Source: a virus. Taken from it: a stretch of DNA of 62,768 bases. Position 1 is the first letter of the stretch. The number at the start of each line of letters is the position of its first letter. Of the stretch, positions 16,698 to 24,054 are shown piece by piece. The stretch spans positions 1 to 62,768 of the IMG/VR virus record IMGVR_UViG_3300033233_000038; one strand, written 5' to 3'. Made by a program: the position numbers and the translations under genes. Below the pieces are notes generated by a model. The model searched no databases. It had not been told where the DNA came from and saw only the letters and a program-made list of their open reading frames with translations.

Positions 16698-16772
16698 ATG
16701 AAAGGTTTTAATATCTGTCAAAGTTGTAGCAAGAAAGAGTGTGCCAGCTGTCCATTAGCAATTAAAAGATAA
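16698..16772 (+). CDS. 24-residue Cys-rich mini-protein
   Basis: ATG 16698 follows AGAGAGG by 5 bases. The peptide has four cysteines as C-x2-C-x4-C-x2-C (residues 7, 10, 15, 18), enough for one zinc site. Too short to be certain, but ribosome site and motif support it. Confidence 0.4.
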   Translation: MKGFNICQSCSKKECASCPLAIKR

Positions 16773-16805
16773 AGCATTGCTGCATCTTTAGAAAGGAGAT
16801 AAGCG

Positions 16806-16946
16806 ATGGAAGAGTGGTTACTTGACTTATTGTATCCGAATAGCTTCCCTGAGTAAATGAAATGGCAGGAGATACCGCTCTGTTACGAAGGCAGGGCGTT
16901 TCCCCTTTATCTGTATCTCCTGCTGTATCCGACAAAGTCGGACTGA
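16806..16946 (+). other. Two tiny reading frames with a paired segment
   Basis: ATG 16806 (16 residues, after AAAGGAGAT) and ATG 16857 (29 residues) are both possible. The second contains inverted arms GGAGATA/TATCTCC about 50 bases apart and a TCCGAC/GTCGGA hairpin at its end. Coding status is open; this may be leader or structured RNA. Confidence 0.25.
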
Positions 16947-16980
16947 TGAGTTTAATCAGAGTGGAAGGAGGTGAATAAAA

Positions 16981-17231
16981 GTGGAAGCGACAAAACATGA
17001 TTTATCTTTCAACGAGGCAAGTCTTGATTATGAGGCGCTGCTTATCACGGCAAAGATTGCAGTGGCTGGAGAACTGCGCCAGAAGGATTTCATCTCTACG
17101 CTGCATGGCTTCACGATTCGGCGCGCCTGTTATCTATTGCCAGTGAGACGCTGCATACGCTGGAGTGCGGGCTTGACAGAGAGAAGATTACCATTGTCAA
17201 TAAACCAGAGGCAAAAGATGTTATTAAATAA
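16981..17231 (+). pseudogene. Small gene split by a frameshift
   Basis: GTG 16981 with AAGGAGGTGA upstream opens a plausible N-terminus (SFNEASLDYEALLITAKIAV). From about 17060 the same frame becomes Arg-rich and implausible. The frame offset by two bases encodes a much more protein-like stretch (FHLYAAWLHDSARLLSIASE, then LECGLDREKITIVNKPEAKD) that ends at TAA 17231. A one-base indel or recoding between about 17040 and 17090 would join them into about 82 residues. Family unknown. Confidence 0.5.
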
Positions 17232-17385
17232 GATACAGGAAAAGATTGCAAGGCTCGGATATCCAAAATCTGTCGTGAGTGCTTACTATAAAGGCTCTCG
17301 CTATTACCGAGAGGAGGTGAGGCAAAGTGTATATGATTTTACATTGGAAAGACAGAGGAAATTATCTCAGTGTGGTGAAAAATGA
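17218..17385 (+). CDS. Small hypothetical protein
   Basis: 55 residues from ATG 17218, with GAGG 6 bases upstream, overlapping the end of the frameshifted gene. Sequence begins MLLNKIQEKIARLGYPKSVV and looks helical and basic. Its 3' end overlaps the next gene by 59 bases in another frame, so one of the two may be shorter in reality. Confidence 0.45.
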   Translation: MLLNKIQEKIARLGYPKSVVSAYYKGSRYYREEVRQSVYDFTLERQRKLSQCGEK

Positions 17386-17524
17386 AAACGGAAGTATTGC
17401 GCTCTTTTTTACTATCAAAGAAGCAGACGCTTTCGCAAACGAAAGCAAACACTCACTCGATATGAGAGTAATCTCTATTGAGGGAGTAGATGACAGTGAA
17501 GTGAATTATGCTAAATCATTGTGA
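17327..17524 (+). CDS. Small hypothetical protein
   Basis: 65 residues from GTG 17327, preceded by GAGGAGGTGA. Reads like a compact alpha/beta fold (MYMILHWKDRGNYLSVVKNE, then IKEADAFANE). No family recognised. Confidence 0.6.
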   Translation: MYMILHWKDRGNYLSVVKNENGSIALFFTIKEADAFANESKHSLDMRVISIEGVDDSEVNYAKSL

Positions 17525-17542
17525 GAGTGAAAGGAGGTCAAA

Positions 17543-17707
17543 ATGGGAGTGTATAAATTTACTGCTGAGTTTTTGGTAAGAGCCAATGACAAAGCGCAAG
17601 CAGAAACAGCTGTCGCGGAAGAGATGGGAGCTGATATCTATGAGTCCCATTTTATCTGTGAAGATGCACCGGAAACAGACGCAGTTGATGTTGACGTAAC
17701 AAAGTAA
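17543..17707 (+). CDS. Small acidic hypothetical protein
   Basis: 54 residues from ATG 17543, preceded by AAAGGAGGTCAAA. Starts MGVYKFTAEFLVRANDKAQA and ends in a very acidic tail (CEDAPETDAVDVDVTK). No family recognised. Confidence 0.6.
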   Translation: MGVYKFTAEFLVRANDKAQAETAVAEEMGADIYESHFICEDAPETDAVDVDVTK

Positions 17708-17716
17708 AAAGCCGAA

Positions 17717-17755
17717 ACGCCTTTTGATGCAGAGCAAAGCTCTAATCAAAAGGCT
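17717..17755 (+). promoter_or_regulatory. Long intergenic hairpin
   Basis: A perfect 10-bp stem GCCTTTTGAT/ATCAAAAGGC encloses a second stem AGAGC-AAA-GCTCT. No T-run follows, so it is more likely an RNA stability or processing element than a terminator. A second small stem GTTGA/TCAAC follows at about 17758-17772. The rest of 17708..17886 has no gene. Confidence 0.6.
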
Positions 17756-17886
17756 TAAGTTGATAATGTCAACTCTGATGATGGCTATCTTAATCTTTTA
17801 CTCAATGAGTTTTCGATAGTAATTCAAGCGAAACAAACAAAACAATATTGTCAGAATAATTCGAAACTGAAAGAAGGTGAAAGACA

Positions 17887-18213
17887 ATGGCTACTTTAAC
17901 TGCTATTGAAAGTTTGACTTGTGATTGCTGCGGTAAAGAAGTCAGGAATACGCCTGAAGATAACATGGCTTTACAGGAAAGAACGTATCCCTGCGATACC
18001 GGCTTTGGCTGGTGCAAGGAATGTTTTGGGGATCCTAACAGCCGTAGTTTCAGAAAGCGTATAGGTTGGGCAGCGCAGACATTCTACGAAGCGAGGTTTA
18101 AGGTCATCAGAGATAATCTCTCAGCTGAGAACAAGCTTCTCTGGGACGCTGCAACGTATATCAAAAAATGTTGGTATGTTCAAAAAATGGTAGAGAAAGG
18201 AGTGATGATTTAA
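17887..18213 (+). CDS. Zinc-ribbon hypothetical protein
   Basis: 108 residues from ATG 17887 (GAAGGTGAAAGACA upstream). Cys clusters CDCCGK (12-17) and CDTGFGWCKEC could hold zinc. The C-terminal half is helical. No family recognised; it precedes the DUF932 gene by one base and is probably co-translated. Confidence 0.6.
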   Translation: MATLTAIESLTCDCCGKEVRNTPEDNMALQERTYPCDTGFGWCKECFGDPNSRSFRKRIGWAAQTFYEARFKVIRDNLSAENKLLWDAATYIKKCWYVQKMVEKGVMI

Positions 18214-18214
18214 G

Positions 18215-19168
18215 ATGGCTCATAATCTTAATGAAGGAAGGATGTTTTATGTTGGGAAAGAGCCGTGGCATGGGCTAGGAGTGAAGCTTGATAATCCGGC
18301 AACAGCGGCTGAGGCAATTCAAGCCGCGCGGTTGGATTATAAAGTAGAAGTGCAGAAGATCTTCACTGAAAAACAAGTAGAGATAACAGAGAAGTTTGCA
18401 ACAGTGCGCTGCGACAGCAACACACCGCTTGGAGTTGTTGGAAGTTATTACACTCCAGTCCAAAACATCGAAGCGTTTGACTTCTTTGATACTGTCGTTG
18501 GAGAAAAACTTGCGATATATCATACAGCCGGCGCTTTAGGAAAAGGCGAGCGTATATGGATTTTGGCGAAGATGCCTGATGCCATAAGAGTGCTTAAAGA
18601 TGATGTCGTGGAGAAGTATCTTTTACTTACTAACTCTCATGATGGCTGCTCTGCACTGCGAATGTTTTTCACTCCCATAAGAGTCGTATGTCAAAATACT
18701 TTGACTTCGGCAATGGGAGGCGTCAAAGCAAAAGATGGCGTATCAATCCGGCATACAGGGAACATACAGTCAAAGATCAAAGAAGCACAGCGCGCACTGG
18801 GCATGGCGTTCAAATTCTACGGTGAGTTTGAACGTAGGATAATACAGTTTCAAGACCGCCGCCTTACAGAGAACGAAGCGGATATGTATTTCCTATCTCT
18901 TATCTCAACAAAAGAAGAGCTTGAGCTCAGTGAAATCTCAACAAGGAAAGAAAATCAAGTTGAGGAACTGCGATATCTCAATCATACACCCGAGTTCAAA
19001 GAGATGGAAGGTTCGCTTTGGAGTGCGTATAATGCGGTTACTCGCTTCGTAGATCATAAGCGTTCGGTAAGAAACGACACAGGCACAAACAGGCTTGAGA
19101 GCATCTGGTTTGGCTCTGGTGCTGAATTAAAATCAAGGGCATACACAACAGCAGTTACGCTGTTGTAA
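18215..19168 (+). CDS. DUF932 phage/plasmid-like protein
   Basis: 317 residues, matching the DUF932 (TIGR03299) family in length and pattern: MAHNLNEGRMFYVGKEPWHGLGV at the start, LGVVGSYYTPVQN in the middle, LRMFFTPIRVVCQNTL and a C-terminal AYTTAVTLL. The family is common in phages and conjugative plasmids and its biochemical role is not established. It lies in the early arm near ParB-like and replication genes. Confidence 0.85.
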   Translation: MAHNLNEGRMFYVGKEPWHGLGVKLDNPATAAEAIQAARLDYKVEVQKIFTEKQVEITEKFATVRCDSNTPLGVVGSYYTPVQNIEAFDFFDTVVGEKLAIYHTAGALGKGERIWILAKMPDAIRVLKDDVVEKYLLLTNSHDGCSALRMFFTPIRVVCQNTLTSAMGGVKAKDGVSIRHTGNIQSKIKEAQRALGMAFKFYGEFERRIIQFQDRRLTENEADMYFLSLISTKEELELSEISTRKENQVEELRYLNHTPEFKEMEGSLWSAYNAVTRFVDHKRSVRNDTGTNRLESIWFGSGAELKSRAYTTAVTLL

Positions 19169-19180
19169 AGGGAGGTTACA

Positions 19181-19777
19181 ATGTCTACAAGAAGTTGTCT
19201 TGCATACAAGACAAAAGAAGGCTGGGAGGGAACGTATTGCCACTGGGATGGTTATCCTACGAACAGAGGCGTTCAGATTTGGGATATACTTATGAAAGAG
19301 TTTATTCTCAATAAAGGAAAGCCGGGCGTAAGCAATGATGGAAATATTACGAAAGCGTTACAGGCTTTTGTTAATATCTACATTAATGGACATAAAGGAG
19401 GCTGGTCATCTTTTCCGGATGAATGTTACTGCCATTCACCTGAGTTTGTGATGAGAGATGGTGTGGAGGATGATGAGATGGAGACTGACAAAACTGCTGA
19501 TGCGCTCTTTATAGAATGGGTGTATGTCATTGACGCAGAGGATAAAAAGCTCCTCATCTATATTGGGGGGAGAGCTGAAGGATCTCACAAGAATACATCT
19601 GCTAATGGCATAGGAGAGTGGAAAAGTTTGAACTATAAACATTATCTCGTTGAATCAATCGACTTGAATCCTGATGTGAAAGAGCCAGACTGGGAAGACA
19701 TAGAAAGCAAAGGGGGTAAAATAAGAGAAGAGATGTCCGAAAAATTTAAAGAGGAGGTGAAAGCAAACAATGGATGA
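19181..19777 (+). CDS. Conserved phage hypothetical protein
   Basis: 198 residues. The opening STRSCLAYKTKEGWEGTYCHWDGYP matches a recurrent phage protein type that begins MSTR...YCHWDGYP. No function is known. The C-terminal 30 residues are charged and helical. Ribosome site GGGAGGTTACA. Overlaps the next small gene by 8 bases. Confidence 0.65.
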   Translation: MSTRSCLAYKTKEGWEGTYCHWDGYPTNRGVQIWDILMKEFILNKGKPGVSNDGNITKALQAFVNIYINGHKGGWSSFPDECYCHSPEFVMRDGVEDDEMETDKTADALFIEWVYVIDAEDKKLLIYIGGRAEGSHKNTSANGIGEWKSLNYKHYLVESIDLNPDVKEPDWEDIESKGGKIREEMSEKFKEEVKANNG

Positions 19778-19931
19778 TATAAAGATTGAAGTAGGTAGAG
19801 AAGTAAGAGTAAAGGGGATAGTGGAAGAGATTATTATATCAAAAGATAGTCCCAAGTATAAAATAAGATTTCTATATGGAAGTGTTTTTCAAGATACAGC
19901 AACAGTATCTGAAAAAGCGATAGAAGTATAG
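19770..19931 (+). CDS. Small hypothetical protein
   Basis: 53 residues from ATG 19770, with GAGGAGGTGA upstream inside the previous gene. Beta-rich pattern (IKIEVGREVRVKGIVEEIII) suggests a small barrel. No family recognised. Confidence 0.55.
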   Translation: MDDIKIEVGREVRVKGIVEEIIISKDSPKYKIRFLYGSVFQDTATVSEKAIEV

Positions 19932-19940
19932 TAATCTCAA

Positions 19941-19975
19941 AGCGCCGGAGGTATCGCATAACTATCTCCGGCGCT
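19941..19975 (+). promoter_or_regulatory. GC-rich intergenic hairpin
   Basis: AGCGCCGGAG/CTCCGGCGCT, a perfect 10-bp stem with a 15-base loop, followed by CAAGGGGGGGGG rather than T. The G-run of nine serves as the ribosome site region of the next gene. Not an intrinsic terminator. Confidence 0.65.
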
Positions 19976-19991
19976 CAAGGGGGGGGGTGTG

Positions 19992-20192
19992 ATGAAATTT
20001 TATGTCTTGCAGCGGCACTTTAATTCCTCGAATCCCAAGAAGCAATTCAAAGTTTATATTGTCACAGCGAGAGATGAGGATGCTGCGTGGCTTGAGATCG
20101 AGGAAACAATATCTACGAATGACTCGCAGGAATGGCTAATGAATTTAAAAGAGTTTAAAACCTTAAAAGGTTTTTTGAAGGAGGCGAGATAA
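19992..20192 (+). CDS. Small hypothetical protein
   Basis: 66 residues from ATG 19992 (GTG 19989 also possible). Starts MKFYVLQRHFNSSNPKKQFK. Looks alpha/beta. No family recognised. Preceded by an unusual nine-G run. Confidence 0.55.
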   Translation: MKFYVLQRHFNSSNPKKQFKVYIVTARDEDAAWLEIEETISTNDSQEWLMNLKEFKTLKGFLKEAR

Positions 20193-20315
20193 ATGACTCT
20201 TGAAAAGTATGGGAGATTTTGGGCTGTATATGATGAGATAGGAGATCTTATATGCGTGACTGTTTATAAAAAAGGAGCGCAAGAAGTTATCAAAAGATTA
20301 TCTGAAAGGAGATAA
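20193..20315 (+). CDS. Small hypothetical protein
   Basis: 40 residues from ATG 20193, with AAGGAGGCGAGATAA upstream, directly abutting the previous stop. Its TAA overlaps the next ATG (TAATG). No family recognised. Confidence 0.5.
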   Translation: MTLEKYGRFWAVYDEIGDLICVTVYKKGAQEVIKRLSERR

Positions 20316-21217
20316 TGAAAATGGAAACCATCAAAGAGTTACAAGAACTCATGGAACAAGAACGCTGCAAAGGAAACAGAAATAAGTTCTTGGAGATACA
20401 AAAGCAAATTGAAGTCAATAAACATGAAGAAGTATTATCTCGGCACATGCGCTATTTCGAGAGTGTCAAGAAAGAGTTTCTTGAAGGAACGTATATCTCT
20501 GAACTTAATATAAGAGTAAAAGAGTTAAAGCAAGGCTGTGGCACGCAGCGCGGCTGGATAGAAATTTATCTTTCCGGCAGTGAGAAATCAATATCTCCGC
20601 ATGATCTACGCCGTAAGATTCAAAAAGTAAAAGAAGAAAAGGAGGCGCAAGCTGAATTTAATAAAATCAAATTCAGCGACAAAAAACTATTGCTCTGCAT
20701 AGGCAAAAAGAATTTAGATATCTTAGATATGCTTATAAGAGTAATGGACTTGGATCTTCCAACATTTGAAGAAGTAGACGATTGCAACGTAGATTGGTAT
20801 TCAGAAGTTTATGGTAATGCTAAAGATAGTGCCGTAAAAGACGGATATACAGATGAGGAAGCTGAACAGCAAGCAGGGGAAGTCGAGTCAGAAGAAAGAG
20901 AGAAGATATTCAAAGATTACTACAATGCCATAGAGCAGACTTTAAATTATCTTCTTGAATTTCATAATCTCGGTTTAGTTGAAAAGAATAAGTGTTATTT
21001 CGTAGAAGCAAAGGAGTCTTGGGAAAAAGTAGCGCAAACAGTCATTGAAACAATTAATGGTATGGGGCCTTTCTACTATGAGAATATAAAAGCATTTAAG
21101 GATATCGGCCCCTATAAAAGTTACTGCGAGGCTTCAATGCAGCATCTGCATTGGCTTAGGCACTATACGGAAGTTTATGGAGGCACAAATTATAGGAGGA
21201 TATATGAAAGGAGGTGA
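20315..21217 (+). CDS. Hypothetical acidic, largely helical protein
   Basis: About 300 residues, many Glu and Lys, with coiled-coil-like N-terminus (IKELQELMEQERCKGNRNKF). ATG 20315 or ATG 20321 may be used, AAAGGAG lies just upstream. No recognised domain; no membrane segment. It sits in the early arm between small genes and the ParB-like gene. Confidence 0.55.
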   Translation: MKMETIKELQELMEQERCKGNRNKFLEIQKQIEVNKHEEVLSRHMRYFESVKKEFLEGTYISELNIRVKELKQGCGTQRGWIEIYLSGSEKSISPHDLRRKIQKVKEEKEAQAEFNKIKFSDKKLLLCIGKKNLDILDMLIRVMDLDLPTFEEVDDCNVDWYSEVYGNAKDSAVKDGYTDEEAEQQAGEVESEEREKIFKDYYNAIEQTLNYLLEFHNLGLVEKNKCYFVEAKESWEKVAQTVIETINGMGPFYYENIKAFKDIGPYKSYCEASMQHLHWLRHYTEVYGGTNYRRIYERR

Positions 21218-21223
21218 TTAAAG

Positions 21224-21397
21224 ATGCCAAAACAAATCCTTTCTCTTGGCTTTGTTTATGCCAGAGAGACGAAAAAGTTCTGTGTTTATAAATTATCTCC
21301 AGAGCATGAATTTTTCCCTAAGGAGATATATGTAAGCAAGAACGAGATGGAACGGAAAGAAAGATTAACTGTTAATATAATAACGGAGGAGGCTTGA
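21224..21397 (+). CDS. Small hypothetical protein
   Basis: 57 residues from ATG 21224, preceded by AAAGGAGGTGATTAAAG. Begins MPKQILSLGFVYARETKKFC. One base separates its stop from the ParB-like start. No family recognised. Confidence 0.55.
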   Translation: MPKQILSLGFVYARETKKFCVYKLSPEHEFFPKEIYVSKNEMERKERLTVNIITEEA

Positions 21398-21398
21398 G

Positions 21399-22979
21399 AT
21401 GAAGTTAGCAACTCTAAAGATAGACCAGATTTCGGCTGGTGAGAATATCCGAAAAGACATTACCAAAGAATCTCTGACAGGTTTAATAAACTCAATAAAG
21501 GAAGTTGGGATTATCCAGCCTATATTAGTCAGAGAGAATAATGGTAAGTTTGAATTGGTTGCTGGTTACCGAAGATTCAACGCGGCAAAGTACGCTGAGT
21601 TAAAGGAATTGCCGGCGCTTATTTCAAACATCGAAAAAGATGAGCGCATTGAATATCAGTTAACAGAGAATCTGCAACGCAAGGATTTAAACCCTCTTGA
21701 TGAGGCGCTTGCGTATAGTGATCTCGGTAAGGATTTTTCAGTAAAGGATATTATGGTTATTACCGGAAAGTCGGAATACAGGATCAGAAGAGTCCTATCG
21801 CTGCTGAACTTATGTAGTGAAGTCAAAGAGATGATTCGCAAAGAAGAGTTATCTGAAGAACACGCTTTTGTCGTATCTCGATTATCTTCTGCGAAAAATC
21901 AGAAGAATTTAGCCAATGATATTAAGCGCTATAAATACTCTCCGGCGAAAGCTGAAAGTGAATTATCTAATTATTCAAATGTCTTAGAAGGTGCCTGCTT
22001 TGATAAAACACAATGCAAGGCTTGCACGTTCAATGGAACTTTAATGAAAGATTTATTTGATAAAGATAATTCTCTGGCCGGCAAGTGCCTTAATATTGAT
22101 TGTTTCTCAAAAAAAATAGTTGAAGTACAGAAAAAGAAAGAAACGGAGTTAAAGAAGCAAGGAAAGAAAGTAATCATCGTTTCAGAGGAGCCGCAATATG
22201 GAAGCAAAGAATACGAGGCAATGAAAGAGATTGTTGACTTCACCGGATATGAAGCGCAGTCATTCCCTAAAGAACAATTCAAAGAGGAATGTAGCGCTAC
22301 ATGCCCTACCTTTGCTACCATCATCGGCCCTAACGGCCAAGACAAGCAGGTATGCCTTAATCAAGAATGTTTCAAGCGTTCGGTAAAGAAAGCAAAAGCA
22401 GTTGAGCGCAAAGCCAATGCCATACCGAAGACCGGCGATCCAGAGAAAGATGCCTCTATTGATTTTGAGGCGCGGCAGAAAGCAAACAGAGTTGATTTCT
22501 TCAAGCGCGATTTCTACATCAAGGGGCTGAAAGGAGAGATTAAGGATATACAAGTCAATAGGTTAATCCTGCATATTCTGTTTCAATCAGAGAATGGCGG
22601 CGGTGAGACAATATCAGAGTTCTTAGGGCTCGAGAAGAAGCAGTCAAATTATCTCATCGGGAGTTTAAAGCTCATAGAACTTCTATCGAATGAAAAATTA
22701 CTTTCTATTATCAAACAGGTAATACTGAGCCGCTTGAATGAATATCCAACGGAAGAGCTTGAGTATCTTGGGACAGAAGCAAAGCTCAACATCAGCAAGC
22801 AATTTGTTATTACGAAAGAATACCTTGAGAAATTCTCAAAGGCTGGACTACAGAAATTAGGAAAGGAATTGAAACTCATTCTGGGGAGTCTTGCGTGGAA
22901 AGATAAGAAGCCGGAAATAATTCATGCCATGCTTCACTCTGGGACAAAAGGCAAAGTGCCAAAGGAGATGATAAAATAA
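21399..22979 (+). CDS. ParB/Spo0J-like nuclease-domain protein
   Basis: 526 residues. The N-terminal ParB domain is clear: IDQISAGENIRKD, PILVRENNGKFELVAGYRR (GYRR near 56-59) and QLTENLQRKDLNPLDEA near 86-102, then a helix-turn-helix region to about 170. The middle has a Cys-rich segment (CFDKTQCKACTF, CLNIDCF, CLNQECF) and the rest is unassigned. No ParA ATPase is present, so a chromosome-partition role is doubtful. Phage ParB-fold proteins can be CTP-dependent DNA clamps, nucleases or regulators. Overlaps RNase H by one base (TAATG). Confidence 0.8.
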   Translation: MKLATLKIDQISAGENIRKDITKESLTGLINSIKEVGIIQPILVRENNGKFELVAGYRRFNAAKYAELKELPALISNIEKDERIEYQLTENLQRKDLNPLDEALAYSDLGKDFSVKDIMVITGKSEYRIRRVLSLLNLCSEVKEMIRKEELSEEHAFVVSRLSSAKNQKNLANDIKRYKYSPAKAESELSNYSNVLEGACFDKTQCKACTFNGTLMKDLFDKDNSLAGKCLNIDCFSKKIVEVQKKKETELKKQGKKVIIVSEEPQYGSKEYEAMKEIVDFTGYEAQSFPKEQFKEECSATCPTFATIIGPNGQDKQVCLNQECFKRSVKKAKAVERKANAIPKTGDPEKDASIDFEARQKANRVDFFKRDFYIKGLKGEIKDIQVNRLILHILFQSENGGGETISEFLGLEKKQSNYLIGSLKLIELLSNEKLLSIIKQVILSRLNEYPTEELEYLGTEAKLNISKQFVITKEYLEKFSKAGLQKLGKELKLILGSLAWKDKKPEIIHAMLHSGTKGKVPKEMIK

Positions 22980-23407
22980 TGTTAGTGATTCTTTGTGATG
23001 GATCAAGCAAGGGTAATCCCGGCCCTGCCTCCATAGGCATTGTAGCTTGGGATAGAGCGGATAATCCGCGTCTTGTTTATCCTAACTATCGCTTCGCTGA
23101 AACGATAGGCGTCAAAACAAATATGGAGGCGGAGTGGCTGGCGTTAATTCATTCAGTAACGTATGCATGCAGTAAAAATACAACGCAGGAAGTTTATATC
23201 TTCTGTGATTCTCAGACTGTAGTTCTGCAAGCAAACGGAAAGTGGAATGTGAAACATGAGAATATTATACCACTGTATGAAAGATTCTTGAGTTTAAAAT
23301 CACGGTTACAAAAGGTACACATAAACTGGGTGCCTCGTCAGTTAATATATTTAGCAGACAAAGCAGCCCAAAGAGAACAACTAAGAAACAAAATGAAAGG
23401 AGATTAA
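22979..23407 (+). CDS. Ribonuclease H (RNase HI type)
   Basis: 142 residues with the complete acidic site D7, E50, D77 and D127, and the DGSSKGNPGP opening typical of RNase HI. Degrades RNA in RNA-DNA hybrids, likely removing primers or R-loops during phage replication. Coupled to the ParB-like gene by a TAATG overlap. Confidence 0.85.
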   Translation: MLVILCDGSSKGNPGPASIGIVAWDRADNPRLVYPNYRFAETIGVKTNMEAEWLALIHSVTYACSKNTTQEVYIFCDSQTVVLQANGKWNVKHENIIPLYERFLSLKSRLQKVHINWVPRQLIYLADKAAQREQLRNKMKGD

Positions 23408-23411
23408 AATA

Positions 23412-23645
23412 ATGAAATGCCCATTCGGAAACTGTGATAATGAAGAAGATAATATACACTTTGACGAACCAGAGGCACATATTATCTTAACCTTAGGAGC
23501 GGCCGGCCACGTACACGTTCACGCGCCGTTTGAAGATGAAGTAGCATTGAAGCGCATGATAGACGGTTTGATACGGGAAACATGGAAGACAGGAATTGAT
23601 TATTCTTTGCCTCCAGTGATTGAACCGAGAAAGGAGCTTATATGA
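23412..23645 (+). CDS. Small Cys/His protein related to the N-terminus of the glycosyltransferase fusion
   Basis: 77 residues with CPFGNC and HVHVHAPFED. The layout, Cys pair, then a strand, then HVH(A/G)P and an amphipathic helix (ALKRMIDGLI), is repeated at residues 1-50 of the 8669..11401 protein. ATG follows AAAGGAGATTAAAATA. Function unknown; possibly a small metal-binding domain. Confidence 0.55.
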   Translation: MKCPFGNCDNEEDNIHFDEPEAHIILTLGAAGHVHVHAPFEDEVALKRMIDGLIRETWKTGIDYSLPPVIEPRKELI

Positions 23646-23827
23646 CAAATAAAGTAAAATCAAGAGATCGTAAAGTCAATACCATGATATTGTTGACTGC
23701 GCCAGAAACTGAATTCTTGGACAGGAAGATTGACCATAATGAGCCTCTAAAGAATTCACGGTCGGCAATAATCCGGTTTTTGATTCGTAAGGCGATGGCT
23801 ACTCCGGCATTGCTTGACACGAAATAA
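23642..23827 (+). CDS. Small putative ribbon-helix-helix protein
   Basis: 61 residues, basic at the N-terminus (KSRDRKVNTMILLTAPETEF), then SRSAIIRFLIRKAM, a pattern like the second helix of RHH regulators. Overlaps the previous gene (ATGA). A TAAACCGTTACG site lies across its stop codon and the following promoter, so it is a candidate autoregulator. The fold call is tentative. Confidence 0.45.
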   Translation: MTNKVKSRDRKVNTMILLTAPETEFLDRKIDHNEPLKNSRSAIIRFLIRKAMATPALLDTK

Positions 23828-23836
23828 ACCGTTACG
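23825..23836 (+). promoter_or_regulatory. TAAACCGTTACG site (outlying copy)
   Basis: Exact match to the 12-base motif that occurs repeatedly at 33.5-33.9 kb. It lies 12 bases before the -35 box at 23848; a weaker inverted copy is at 23919-23930 downstream of the -10. This bracket suggests an operator. Confidence 0.6.
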
Positions 23837-23847
23837 AAAATTGCCTA

Positions 23848-23875
23848 TTGACAAAAAATAATTCTATGATAAGAT
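23848..23875 (+). promoter_or_regulatory. Promoter upstream of the SNF2 helicase
   Basis: TTGACA (23848-23853), 16-base spacer, TAAGAT (23870-23875). Transcription would start near 23882 and make a leader of about 170 bases containing the pseudoknot. Confidence 0.65.
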
Positions 23876-23939
23876 GATTTTACGACGAGCAAGAATTATT
23901 CTGTTAAAAACATATCGGTATAACGGTTTTAAAATAGTA

Positions 23940-24033
23940 TGGTCTTGTGGAAAACAAAATTGATCCCAACAGGAAAGATCAGTGCCTCGTTACAGGGACT
24001 GATATTGTCTTCCACAAGACCACCTGTTGGGAT
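23940..24033 (+). ncRNA. Structured leader RNA with an H-type pseudoknot
   Basis: Stem A pairs 23940-23952 with 24010-24022, 13 bp without mismatch (GGTCTTGTGGAA core). Stem B pairs 23963-23973 with 24023-24033, 11 bp without mismatch (ATCCCAACAGG). Because the B left arm lies inside stem A and its right arm outside, the two form a pseudoknot with abutting, stackable helices. A third hairpin (ATCAGT/ACTGAT plus CCT/AGG, 23978-24003) sits in the loop. It ends 21 bases before the helicase start codon, so it could control translation or be a processed small RNA. No known family recognised. Confidence 0.7.
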
Positions 24034-24054
24034 TCTTAATTTTTAAGGAATTTT

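Noticed and set aside
16930-16975. Hammerhead-ribozyme-like CTGATGAG after a small stem
   Set aside because: The required GAAA core and matching third stem are missing.
21399-22979. ParAB-type plasmid partition locus
   Set aside because: ParB-like domain only; no ParA ATPase found, so a partition system cannot be claimed.
23940-24033. Type III toxin-antitoxin RNA for the pseudoknot
   Set aside because: Not in tandem copies and the next gene is an SNF2 helicase, not a ToxN-like nuclease.
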